From the NCBI GenBank assembly GCA_016790965.1, contig JAEUNZ010000041.1, positions 1 through 64,000 of the forward strand: a DNA stretch of 64,000 bases, in the 5' to 3' direction. Numbering within the stretch: position 1 is the stretch's first letter; every line of letters starts with the position of its first letter. The DNA comes from SSSZ01 sp016790965 (GTDB lineage: Bacteria; Pseudomonadota; Gammaproteobacteria; Burkholderiales; Rhodocyclaceae). A model generated the notes under the pieces. It was not told the origin of the DNA and searched no databases. It worked only from the letters and a program-made list of their open reading frames with translations. A program made the translations under genes and the position numbers. Shown piece by piece: positions 8,328-15,568 of this stretch.

Positions 8328-8572
8328 CGGTTGGACTCCAGTTCGGTCATTGGGCAGCAGCGATCGCTGTTGTACGGTTAGTCGCCACGAGATCGCGATC
8401 GCTTACAAGACGGTGAAGGAAATGTTCTCGACGCAGGGTGTAATAGTTCGACGACCTGCCGCGACTAAGGAACATCCGGAAAGAATCGGACGCAAATTCG
8501 ATTTGAATTGACGTCAACTGTCCGGAGCAGTGCTGCAATCCATCACGACACCCCGGATCAAGGAGACTGAAG
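8328..8572. promoter_or_regulatory. Divergent promoter region between arsS-like and NPCAAK operons
   Basis: A 245-bp gap separating oppositely oriented starts. On the plus strand, GGAAC at 8469-8473 resembles an ECF sigma -35 box; the same CGACTAA...GGAAC arrangement recurs upstream of the sigma gene (14078-14096), but I could not identify a common -10. AAGGAG at 8560-8565 is the clear ribosome-binding site for the cytochrome gene. No ORF is credible here. Confidence 0.35.
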
Positions 8573-9259
8573 ATGAACCCACAAGCAAGACCGTTTGCCC
8601 TCGCACTGGCCGTCGCCGGCGCCTTGACCCTGGCGATGCCGACCGCCCAGGCGGCCAATCCCTGCAATCCCTGCGCGGCAAAAGCGAAGAACCCCTGTGC
8701 GGCGAAGATGAACCCGTGCGCCGCCAAGAAAAACCCGTGCGCGGCGAAAAATCCTTGCGCTGCCAAGAACCCCTGTGCCGCAAGCGACAAGGTCGATCGA
8801 AAACTGGTGACTCGTCCCAAGAACACCAAGCTCTATGCCGGGAACGCCGCCGAGTTGGTCAAGGAAGGTGAGCGCTTGTGGAGTGACACCAAGCTGTCGA
8901 CCAACGGCATGTCCTGCAATACCTGTCATCAGGGCGGCAACTCGTTCGGCGCGAGTTTTGCCAAACCCTACCCGCATCAGGTACAGATGGCGCAGGAACG
9001 CGGCGGCATGAAGACCATTCAGCTCGACGAGATGGTCCAGTTCTGCCTGGTGGTTCCGCTCGCTGCGAAGCCTTTGGCGTGGGAATCGAAGGAACTGGCT
9101 GCGCTGACCGCCTATACCGCCGAAGTGCAGAAAAACTTCAAGCCGGCCAAGGCTCGGGGCGCGAACCCTTGTGCGGCGAAAAATCCTTGCGCCGCGAAAA
9201 ATCCCTGCGCGGCAAAGAACCCCTGTGCAGCCAGAAATCCCTGCGCAGCCAAGAAATAG
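8573..9259 (+). CDS. Secreted monohaem cytochrome c flanked by NPCAAK cysteine repeats
   Basis: 228 aa. A Sec signal peptide (residues 1-28, ending TAQAA) leads into seven NPC units, mostly NPCAAK (residues ~29-73). A single cytochrome c domain follows with haem motif CNTCH in NGMSCNTCHQGGNSFG and a C-terminal FCLVVPLAAKPLAWESKELAALTAY helix like SoxX/SoxA-type class I cytochromes. Five more NPC units then end the protein at NPCAAKK. Cysteine count is 15, 12 of them in repeats. The ATG at 8573 has AAGGAG 7 nt upstream. The cytochrome must be periplasmic for haem attachment, so the repeats are exported too. The repeat part matches no family I know; metal, haem or thiol chemistry is inference. 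Confidence 0.85.
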   Translation: MNPQARPFALALAVAGALTLAMPTAQAANPCNPCAAKAKNPCAAKMNPCAAKKNPCAAKNPCAAKNPCAASDKVDRKLVTRPKNTKLYAGNAAELVKEGERLWSDTKLSTNGMSCNTCHQGGNSFGASFAKPYPHQVQMAQERGGMKTIQLDEMVQFCLVVPLAAKPLAWESKELAALTAYTAEVQKNFKPAKARGANPCAAKNPCAAKNPCAAKNPCAARNPCAAKK

Positions 9260-9280
9260 CGGCCTCCCCGCTATGATTTT
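9256..9280 (+). terminator. Hairpin at the end of the NPCAAK cytochrome gene
   Basis: A 7-bp stem, ATAGCGG (9256-9262) with CCGCTAT (9268-9274), and a 5-nt loop, overlapping the TAG stop and followed by GATTTTG. It could be a weak terminator or an mRNA-processing/stability hairpin that separates expression of this gene from the next one 50 bp on. Confidence 0.4.
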
Positions 9281-9309
9281 GTAATTAACTTATACCTCAA
9301 GGAGATCTC

Positions 9310-9582
9310 ATGAATTTGAAACCCCTGCGTCTTGCCCTTGGTGCTACGGTGCTCGCTCTGGCCGTTCCGCTCGCCCACGCCGCCAATCCCTGCGCGGGAG
9401 CCAATCCCTGCGCCGCCAAGAACCCCTGTGCCGGCAAGTCAATGGCGAAAGACCACGACAAGAAGAAAGCGCAGAAGGCCAAGGCCAATCCCTGTGCCGC
9501 CAAGAACCCCTGTGCAGCAAAGAACCCATGCGCAGCGAAAAACCCGTGTGCAGCAAAGAACCCCTGCGCCGCAAAGAAATAA
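9310..9582 (+). CDS. Small secreted NPCAAK cysteine-repeat protein
   Basis: 90 aa. A signal peptide (MNLKPLRLALGATVLALAVPLAHA) is followed by three NPC units, a lysine-rich spacer (SMAKDHDKKKAQKAKA) and five NPC units ending in NPCAAKK, the same terminus as the preceding cytochrome. All 8 cysteines are in the repeats, spaced every 6 residues. AAGGAG lies 6-7 nt before the ATG at 9310. The design (export signal plus short-period Cys repeat) recalls HvfA/bufferin copper-binding peptides, whose repeat is different (EGKCG type) and which need DUF692 enzymes not seen here. Function is unknown; metal buffering, thiol sacrifice or scaffold roles are possible. Confidence 0.85.
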   Translation: MNLKPLRLALGATVLALAVPLAHAANPCAGANPCAAKNPCAGKSMAKDHDKKKAQKAKANPCAAKNPCAAKNPCAAKNPCAAKNPCAAKK

Positions 9583-9589
9583 TCGGGCC

Positions 9590-10897
9590 TTGAATCTGCG
9601 GGCCGGTTCAGCCGCTTGGGGAAGGAGCGTCAGGCTCCTTCCCTTTGTCTTTGTTTGCGTGCTTGCCGCTTGCGGTGAGCGCGAGGTCACGGCAACGTCC
9701 GCTGTCGTTGGTGAGCCCGCCTCCGCGGCTGATCGCGATCTTGCAGTGTCTGCCTTTCTCGCAAAGCACTGGTCGCGTCCGCTGGCGCCACAAGGGAAGG
9801 CGCCGGAAAATTTCGGTCCGCAAGAGGCATCGCTGGCACCGGCCGACTGCGGAAATTGTCATGCGGAGCAGTATCGCGACTGGCAGACCGCCTTGCATGC
9901 GCAGGCGATGGGGCCGGGGCTGATGGGGCAGTTGGTCAATATGGCGGCGGAAGCACGCGCCGAACATCAGGACTGCATTCGCTGCCACGCTCCGCTCGCC
10001 GAACAGGCGGACAGTCTGGCGACGGCGATCGCTGCCGCCGGGCAGGTGAACAGTGGCCGGCGTGAAAAGAACGCGGCGCCGCCCGGACTTCACCAGCAGG
10101 GTCTGATCTGCGCCGCCTGCCACCTGCGTGCCCACGAGCGATTCGGTCCGCCACGACGTGACGGATCGGTGCCCGATGCGGCCCAGCGCGCGGCGCTGCC
10201 GCATGGCGGGTTTACCGCGACCGATGCCTTCACGGATTCACGTTTTTGCGCCGCTTGCCACCAGTTCGAGCCGGGAGAGTTCGCCCTCAATGGCAAGCTG
10301 CTCGAGAACACCTATGACGAGTGGAAAACCTCGCGGCATTCCCGCGAAGGCCGCAGCTGCCAGTCCTGTCACATGCCGGAGCGACGCCATCTGTGGCGCG
10401 GCATTCACGACCCGGACATGGTCCGTGCCGCCGTTCACTTCGCACCGGAAATCGACGGTGTGGTCGACGGACGGGTCAAGGCGGCACTGATCGTTCGCAA
10501 CACCGGCGCCGGGCACTATTTCCCGACCTACGTCACGCCAAAAGTCGTGGTCGAGATCGAGCAGATCGACGCTGCCGGCCGAGCCTTGCCGAAATCGCGC
10601 GTCGCCCGTGCGATTCAGCGGCAAGTGCCGCTCGACCTGGCCAATGAAATCAGCGACACCCGTCTGTCGCCCGACGGCGAAATGCGGGTCGAGTATCGAG
10701 AGCCTGTGCAGCGCGGCATGACCGCCCTTGTTTTTCGCCTGCGCGTCGAGCCCGACGAGTTTTATGCCCGGTTCTACCGTTCGCTGCTCGCCGGCGACGG
10801 TGCAGGACGTGGCCGGCCGATGATCCGTGAAGCGCTCCGGCGCGCCGAGTCGTCGGCCTTTGTCGCCATCGAAGAGCGCCGGTCACTGCCGCAATGA
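9590..10897 (+). CDS. Pentahaem cytochrome c lipoprotein (cytochrome c554-like)
   Basis: 435 aa from the TTG at 9590. No ATG or GTG gives a usable signal peptide, whereas this start yields a basic n-region, the hydrophobic LLPFVFVCVL and lipobox LAAC. Five haem motifs are visible: CGNCH, CIRCH, CAACH, CAACH and CQSCH. The C-terminal third (NTGAGHYFPTYVTPKVVVEIEQID) is a beta-rich domain found in HAO/c554-type multihaem proteins. The protein is probably a periplasm-facing lipoprotein passing electrons. It follows the small NPCAAK gene by 7 bp. A terminator-like hairpin lies inside codons ~10-20. The exact start is uncertain. Confidence 0.8.
   Translation: MNLRAGSAAWGRSVRLLPFVFVCVLAACGEREVTATSAVVGEPASAADRDLAVSAFLAKHWSRPLAPQGKAPENFGPQEASLAPADCGNCHAEQYRDWQTALHAQAMGPGLMGQLVNMAAEARAEHQDCIRCHAPLAEQADSLATAIAAAGQVNSGRREKNAAPPGLHQQGLICAACHLRAHERFGPPRRDGSVPDAAQRAALPHGGFTATDAFTDSRFCAACHQFEPGEFALNGKLLENTYDEWKTSRHSREGRSCQSCHMPERRHLWRGIHDPDMVRAAVHFAPEIDGVVDGRVKAALIVRNTGAGHYFPTYVTPKVVVEIEQIDAAGRALPKSRVARAIQRQVPLDLANEISDTRLSPDGEMRVEYREPVQRGMTALVFRLRVEPDEFYARFYRSLLAGDGAGRGRPMIREALRRAESSAFVAIEERRSLPQ
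9619..9650 (+). terminator. Strong terminator-like hairpin inside the 5' end of the multihaem gene
   Basis: Perfect 10-bp stem GGGAAGGAGC (9619-9628) with GCTCCTTCCC (9634-9643), loop GTCAG, then TTTGTCTTTGTTT. This has the form of a Rho-independent terminator but sits within the deduced signal-peptide codons of the pentahaem cytochrome. It would let the upstream Cys-repeat genes be transcribed far more than the downstream genes, or act as an attenuator. Confidence 0.65.
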
Positions 10898-10937
10898 AAA
10901 CCCTGCGTGGCGATCGCCGATCTGCCTGAGCGCCCGC

Positions 10938-11498
10938 ATGCGTCCCTGGCAACGACTCCTGGCAGTGGGGATTTTCCTTGGACTATTGTTCGCAATATTC
11001 GAGTTGTCCGGGCTTCGCGATCATTTCACGCTTGAGTTCCTGCACCAGAAGTTTCTGGAGAACATGGTCACCGGACTGCTGCTGTTCGTTCTGCTGTTTT
11101 CCGCCGGCAACCTGATCCAGATCCCCGGCTGGATCTTCCTCGCCGCCGCCGTGCTGGCACTCGGCCGCAGCTGGGGCGGCCTGGCCACCTACCTTGCGGC
11201 GAGCGTGTCGTGCGGCGTGACCTTCCTGAGCATCCGCCTGGTCGGCGGCGACGCGCTGCGGCAATTCAATAGCAGTATCGCAACGCGACTGCTCGATCGC
11301 CTCGACGCCAGCCCGATCCGCAGCGTGGTCTTGCTGAGAGTCGTCTTCCAGACCGTGCCGGCACTGAACTACGCCCTCGCCCTGTCGGGCGTATCGTTCC
11401 GCGATTACATGATCGGTACGATGCTCGGCCTGCCGCTGCCGATTGCTGTCTACTGTCTGTTTTTCGAGGCCCTGGCGCACGTGCTTCATCTGACCTGA
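10938..11498 (+). CDS. TVP38/TMEM64 (VTT-domain) membrane protein
   Basis: 186 aa with five or so hydrophobic segments. The VTT/SNARE-associated signature is at residues ~50-80 (GNLIQIPGWIFLAAAVLALGRSWGGLATYLAA), and a second block VVLLRVVFQTVPALNYALALSGVSFRDYMIGT matches the conserved re-entrant region of DedA-superfamily proteins. Start is the ATG at 10938, 40 bp after the cytochrome stop. Family members act at the inner membrane, possibly in lipid or ion handling; a specific role in this operon is unknown. Confidence 0.82.
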   Translation: MRPWQRLLAVGIFLGLLFAIFELSGLRDHFTLEFLHQKFLENMVTGLLLFVLLFSAGNLIQIPGWIFLAAAVLALGRSWGGLATYLAASVSCGVTFLSIRLVGGDALRQFNSSIATRLLDRLDASPIRSVVLLRVVFQTVPALNYALALSGVSFRDYMIGTMLGLPLPIAVYCLFFEALAHVLHLT

Positions 11499-11549
11499 GC
11501 TGGCGTCTCGATTCAAATCATTCTGATTGCCTTCTCGCCGGACCGGAAT

Positions 11550-12314
11550 ATGCCCTACGCAGCAAAAAACCCGAGTGCCTTCAGTCTCGATCGAGCGCTC
11601 GCCTGCACGTCGACAGACCAGCTGCTGGCCATGCAAGCGGCCGGCCGCGAAGTCCTCGAATGCCGTCGCGTTCTGCGCAAGGCCGATCTCAACGTGGTCG
11701 GTGAAGTTCTCAAGGGGCAGGGAGAGTTCTTCGAACTTGAGCACTATCCGCATGACGACGTCCACGACGAGGAAACCCATAGCCAGTACTACTACCACAG
11801 CCATCGCGGTACAGCGAACGAGCACGGGCACTTCCATACCTTTCTGCGCGCTGCCGGAATGGCGCCGAATATGGCGCCGGTCGCCCATGACGGGCCAGAA
11901 ATCTGGCCAGCGGGCGAGGAGGCCCTGTCGCACCTCGTCGCCATCGCGATGGATGACTACGGCGAGCCGATCGGACTGTTCACCGTCAATCGCTGGGTGT
12001 GCGGCGATACGTGGTACTCGGCTGCCGACGTGATCCGCATGGCGATGAGTTTCCGGATTGACCATGCCTTTCCTTCCTGGCCAGTCAATCGCTGGCTGAC
12101 GGCGATGCTTGCACTCTACTTGCCGCAGATTGAATGGCTCTTGCAGGCACGGGATGCTGCCGTGGCAGCCTGGGCAAAGCGCCATCCGGGTCGCGACGTG
12201 TTTGAAGACCGCATTCTGGAAATCACGAGTGAACTACCGCTGTCGATCGACGAGCAGATCGCGGCGGTAGATGCCTTGCTCGCGCGTCGTCAACTCGATG
12301 AGGAAAAATCATGA
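11550..12314 (+). CDS. His-rich conserved protein of unknown function (possibly DUF6969-like)
   Basis: 254 aa, no signal peptide. The striking part is residues ~65-95 (HYPHDDVHDEETHSQYYYHSH...EHGHFHTF), with at least eight histidines and several Asp/Glu: a likely metal site. Further on come a Trp-rich core (RWVCGDTWYSAADV, FPSWPVNRWL) and a C-terminal helical segment. The stop overlaps the ATG of the next gene as ATGA, so the two are co-translated. I recall a DUF6969 family with this layout but am not certain of the assignment. It is probably a cytoplasmic metalloprotein serving the operon. Confidence 0.7.
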   Translation: MPYAAKNPSAFSLDRALACTSTDQLLAMQAAGREVLECRRVLRKADLNVVGEVLKGQGEFFELEHYPHDDVHDEETHSQYYYHSHRGTANEHGHFHTFLRAAGMAPNMAPVAHDGPEIWPAGEEALSHLVAIAMDDYGEPIGLFTVNRWVCGDTWYSAADVIRMAMSFRIDHAFPSWPVNRWLTAMLALYLPQIEWLLQARDAAVAAWAKRHPGRDVFEDRILEITSELPLSIDEQIAAVDALLARRQLDEEKS

Positions 12315-12778
12315 AACGTGTTCTCTGTGAAACAAGTGCAGCCCTTGCCTGCGTGCTGATGCTCGCCGGCAACTCGACGGCGATCGCCGCCGAGCCAACC
12401 GTCGTCGAGTTGACCCAGGTCGCCTGCCAGTTTCTGGAAAGCGAGCAGGGCCGGAATCATGGCTTCAAGAGCAGCAACATCAAGGACTGCCAAGCAATCA
12501 ACGCCAGGTCCGCAACCGAGCGTCTGGCCACGGCGACGCCGCTCAAGCTCAAGCCGGGCAAGCACATCTTTCGCGTCACGAACAAGGATGTTCCGTATGA
12601 ACTCGGCTTCTGGTTGCGGCCAGCGTCGCTTGTCAAGCGGGTGAGCCTGCCCAGTGTTTCGGGCGGTGGCCTGACGACCGGCAAGACGCAAGACTATGTG
12701 ATCGATCTCAAGGCGGGGGAATACCTCTACTCTTGCCCCTTGAACACCACGCCGGACTACAAGCTGGTGGTCAAGTGA
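12311..12778 (+). CDS. Secreted cupredoxin-like protein lacking type-1 copper ligands
   Basis: 155 aa with a signal peptide (residues 1-27, ...TAIAA). The mature part ends in a cupredoxin-type strand pair: KPGKHIFRVTNKDVPYELGFWL and GEYLYSCPLNTTPDYKLVVK. In plastocyanin-like proteins that last loop is C-x2-H-x-GM; here Cys is kept but the His and Met positions are Asn and Pro/Asp, so a normal blue-copper site is unlikely. Two more cysteines (VACQF, IKDCQ) could form a disulfide. ATGA overlap with the His-rich gene suggests joint function in the periplasm. Confidence 0.72.
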   Translation: MKRVLCETSAALACVLMLAGNSTAIAAEPTVVELTQVACQFLESEQGRNHGFKSSNIKDCQAINARSATERLATATPLKLKPGKHIFRVTNKDVPYELGFWLRPASLVKRVSLPSVSGGGLTTGKTQDYVIDLKAGEYLYSCPLNTTPDYKLVVK

Positions 12779-12797
12779 GACTTGCCAGGGGATCGCC

Positions 12798-14021
12798 GTG
12801 CTGAGTGCGGAAAGACTTGCCATGCAGCGCCGGCCACTGTTGGGCGCCGGATTTCTCGCGACGGTGCTGACGCTCTATCTGGCAGCCGACAGTAGCCGCA
12901 TGGCGCTCCTCTTCGTCGTCGGCTTGCTGCTCGGCGTCACGCTCTACCACTCGAGTTTCGGGTTTACCGTCGTCTACCGGCGTTTTCTGCTTCATGGCGA
13001 GGTAGAGGGCATCCGCGCACAACTGCTGATGCTCGCCATTGCGACCCTGCTGTTTGCGCCGGCACTTGCCGCCGGCGACGTCTTCGGGCGGTCGGTGGCG
13101 GGTGCCGTTGCGCCGGTCGGCGTATCGATGTTTCTTGGCGCCTTTTTGTTCGGAATTGGCATGCAGCTGGCCGGGGGCTGCGGCTCCGGCACGCTCTACA
13201 ACGCCGGTGGCGGTTCGCCGCGCATGCTGGTCGTGCTGGCGGCGTTTTGCGCGGGTGGCTTCTGGGCAAGCCTGCACATGGGCTATTGGCAACAGCTTCC
13301 CGAGTGGGAGCCGCAAGCTTATGGCGAACAATTTGGATGGACCCTTGCGGCGCTGGTCCAGTCCGGCGGACTGATGGCGATTTACTGGCTGCTGAGGAAG
13401 CGCGATCGCGCGCCCGCCGAGCCGACGGTCGGCTTATGGCGAGGACCTTGGCCCCTGCTCGCCGCCGCTTTTTTCCTCGCCGTGCTCAATTTTGCGACGC
13501 TGCTGCTGGCAGGGCATCCTTGGACGATTACCTGGGCATTCACGCTCTGGGCCGCGAAAGCCGCGCTGATGCTCGGCTGGGATCCGAGCGGTACGTCCTT
13601 CTGGAGCGCGCCATTCCAGAGGGATGCGCTCGATGCCAGCGTGCTGGCCGACGTTACCTCGGTCATGGATATCGGGCTCATGCTTGGCGCCGGGATGGCC
13701 GCGGCGCTGGCCGGTCGTTTCGCGCCGCAATGGCGGATCCCGTTTCGCTCGCTGGCGGCAGCAATCCTGGGCGGACTGGCAATCGGCTACGGCGCGCGAT
13801 TGTCCTACGGCTGCAATATCGGCGCCTTCTTTTCCGGCATTGCCTCGACCAGCCTGCACGGCTGGGTCTGGATCGTTGCGGCTTTGCTCGGATCGTCGAT
13901 TGGAATTCGTCTGCGACCCCGCTTTGGATTGGAGAACGAGCCGCCGTCGCGATCGAATCGAGGCAACCCCGGAGCGGGCCGCCGTGCTTTCGGCGCCATG
14001 CCAGGGAAAGCAGGCGAATAG
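12798..14021 (+). CDS. YeeE/YedE family transporter (TsuA-like)
   Basis: 407 aa, about ten TM helices in two repeats. Each repeat has the conserved Gly/Cys motif: LAGGCGSGTLYNAGGGS in the first half and RLSYGCNIGAFFSGIASTSLHGWVW in the second. These pore cysteines pass thiosulfate or related sulfur species in TsuA. The start is taken as the GTG at 12798 with AGGGG upstream; an ATG at 12822 is the alternative. The C-terminal ~30 residues are polar and poorly conserved in appearance. Its presence beside Cys-repeat proteins and a redoxin suggests import of reduced sulfur or a sulfur relay, which is inference. Confidence 0.88.
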   Translation: MLSAERLAMQRRPLLGAGFLATVLTLYLAADSSRMALLFVVGLLLGVTLYHSSFGFTVVYRRFLLHGEVEGIRAQLLMLAIATLLFAPALAAGDVFGRSVAGAVAPVGVSMFLGAFLFGIGMQLAGGCGSGTLYNAGGGSPRMLVVLAAFCAGGFWASLHMGYWQQLPEWEPQAYGEQFGWTLAALVQSGGLMAIYWLLRKRDRAPAEPTVGLWRGPWPLLAAAFFLAVLNFATLLLAGHPWTITWAFTLWAAKAALMLGWDPSGTSFWSAPFQRDALDASVLADVTSVMDIGLMLGAGMAAALAGRFAPQWRIPFRSLAAAILGGLAIGYGARLSYGCNIGAFFSGIASTSLHGWVWIVAALLGSSIGIRLRPRFGLENEPPSRSNRGNPGAGRRAFGAMPGKAGE

Positions 14022-14223
14022 AGGATCTCGACATCGTGCTTGCCGGGGTCGCCTTGTAATAGATCCTCGCTTGGCGCGACTAACAGATATGGGAACGGCG
14101 AAGCTTCAAATCCAGCATATCCTCGCGGACGGAGTGATCGATGCCCATCGTCGTGAGTGCGATATGCTCGGCCGGTTCGGGCCAAACCGCATACAGAGGC
14201 ATGCCCGTCGTCAAGGGAGAATC
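14022..14223 (+). promoter_or_regulatory. Upstream region of the sigma factor gene
   Basis: A 202-bp gap with no credible ORF. GGAAC at 14092-14096, preceded by CGACTAA (14078-14084), resembles the arrangement before the NPCAAK cytochrome gene (8463-8473) and could be an autoregulated ECF -35 element. GGGAGA at 14216-14221 is the sigma gene ribosome-binding site. Confidence 0.3.
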
Positions 14224-14856
14224 ATGGTGAACAAACCACGTACCGCCGGAGAGGCGTCCAAGCCCACCGGGGTTTCAGGCATCAACGCCGACGAGTTCGT
14301 CGCACTACGCAAGGACATGCTCCGATTTGCCGAGATTCAGTTGCGCGACAGGGATATCGCCGAAGACATGGTGCAGGAAGCTGTTGAAGCCGCCTTGCGC
14401 AGCGCCGCGGCCTTCACCGGGCAATCGAGCCTCAAGACCTGGGTGTTCGCGATCCTGAAAAACAAGATTTCCGATCATCTTCGCCGACAGCATCGCACCG
14501 TGACGATCTCCAGCCTGCTCGAAGAGGACGAGGAGTGGGACCAGAAGCTTGAAGCGCTTTTCAACGATAGCGGACGCTGGCGCGCTGAAATGCGGCCGGC
14601 ATCATGGCCGGATCCTGAGCAATCACTATCGAACAAGCAGTTCTGGCGGATTTTCGAAGCCTGCCTCGACCACTTGCCGACCAATACGGCGCGCGTGTTC
14701 ATGATGCGCGAGTTCCTTGGCTTCGAACCAGGCGAAATCTGCGCCCAATTGAGCCTGACCACCAGCAATTGCCATGTCATCCTCCACCGTGCGCGATTTC
14801 GCTTGCGCAGCTGTCTGGAAACCGGCTGGGGTACCGCGGGAGAACACTCGTGCTGA
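14224..14856 (+). CDS. ECF-type RNA polymerase sigma factor (TIGR02943-like)
   Basis: 210 aa from the ATG at 14224 (GGGAGA upstream). Region 2 is at residues ~25-90 (EFVALRKDMLRFAEIQLRDRDIAEDMVQEAVEAAL ... SLKTWVFAILKNKISDHLRR); region 4 at ~150-200 (LDHLPTNTARVFMMREFLGFEPGEICAQLSLTTSNCHVILHRARFRLR). A ~35-residue acidic linker includes WPDPEQ. The anti-sigma start overlaps its stop by 7 bp, and a redoxin gene follows. Sigma factors of this type are usually held by small zinc-finger anti-sigmas, as here. It probably drives the NPCAAK operon. Confidence 0.92.
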   Translation: MVNKPRTAGEASKPTGVSGINADEFVALRKDMLRFAEIQLRDRDIAEDMVQEAVEAALRSAAAFTGQSSLKTWVFAILKNKISDHLRRQHRTVTISSLLEEDEEWDQKLEALFNDSGRWRAEMRPASWPDPEQSLSNKQFWRIFEACLDHLPTNTARVFMMREFLGFEPGEICAQLSLTTSNCHVILHRARFRLRSCLETGWGTAGEHSC

Positions 14857-15056
14857 ACTGCAAGGAAATGACTCATCTATGTTCCGAAGAACTCGACCGG
14901 AACCTGTCGACGCGCGAACGCATGGCGATGAAACTGCACCTGATGATGTGCACAGGATGCCGGAATTTTCGGGGGCAGATGGATTTTCTGCGCCAGGCGA
15001 TGCATCGCTATGCCGCGGGGAACGCAGCATCGGATTCTAAAGACGACAAGGAATGA
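14850..15056 (+). CDS. Small zinc-finger (zf-HC2) anti-sigma factor
   Basis: 68 aa from the GTG at 14850 (GGGAG 7-8 nt upstream), overlapping the sigma gene. The zinc-binding signature is present as H and C in MTHLCSEELDR, then H in MKLHLMMC and the pair CTGC: the H-x3-C-x2-C pattern of zf-HC2 anti-sigmas. No TM helix follows, so this is a soluble thiol- or zinc-responsive anti-sigma like ChrR/RsrA-type small factors. An ATG at 14868 is an alternative start. The thiol motif fits oxidant or metal sensing. Confidence 0.88.
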   Translation: MLNCKEMTHLCSEELDRNLSTRERMAMKLHLMMCTGCRNFRGQMDFLRQAMHRYAAGNAASDSKDDKE

Positions 15057-15568
15057 TCCGCCTGCTGCTCGCCGGGTTCGTGCTGGTTGCCGCCATCGAT
15101 TCGCGCGCGGAGATCTCGCTCGGACAGAGAATTGACTGGCCAGCCGTTGTCGATATCAATGGAAAAGCGCACGCGCCCTCCGCATTTTCGGGGCGCGCGG
15201 TCGTTGTGGTTTTCTGGGCAAGCTGGTGCCCCTTGTGTCGAACCGAACTTCCCGAGATCAAGCGTTTCCATGAAACGTCGCGGGACAAGGAACTGAACGT
15301 GCTTGCGGTGTCGATCGACGAAAATCCGCGTGACGTACGCAACTACCAGCGGCTCGCGCGCCTGCCGTTCCCGATCACCATGCAGACGCAGGCACTGACG
15401 AGTGCGCTGGGCGCCGTTGATGCCATTCCGACCACGCTTGTCTTCGATCGCCGGGGCGTTTTGCGATTCCGGCATGTCGGCGCGATCGATGCCGAGCAAC
15501 TGCACCGCGTCACGGCGCCGTTGATTGGAGGCAATTTGCGACAAGTGTTCAATTCAACAGCACGATGA
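15053..15568 (+). CDS. TlpA/ResA-like thiol-disulfide redoxin
   Basis: 171 aa. A short signal anchor (MIRLLLAGFVLVAAIDSRA) is followed by a thioredoxin fold with active site WCPLC in VVFWASWCPLCRTELPEIKRFH and the cis-Pro region DAIPTTLVFDRRG. ATGA overlap with the anti-sigma gene. Periplasmic TlpA-type proteins reduce disulfides, often for cytochrome c or metal-site maturation. In this operon it could keep the NPCAAK cysteines or haem-site thiols reduced. Confidence 0.9.
   Translation: MIRLLLAGFVLVAAIDSRAEISLGQRIDWPAVVDINGKAHAPSAFSGRAVVVVFWASWCPLCRTELPEIKRFHETSRDKELNVLAVSIDENPRDVRNYQRLARLPFPITMQTQALTSALGAVDAIPTTLVFDRRGVLRFRHVGAIDAEQLHRVTAPLIGGNLRQVFNSTAR

Noticed and set aside
8655..9575. 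Short-period tandem DNA repeats resembling a CRISPR or minisatellite
   Set aside because: The repeats are 18-bp in-frame codon repeats for NPCAAK within two well-formed exported proteins; there are no unique spacers.
8573..9582. A bufferin/HvfA operon
   Set aside because: The repeat differs and no DUF692 or DUF2063 gene is present; only the general design is similar.
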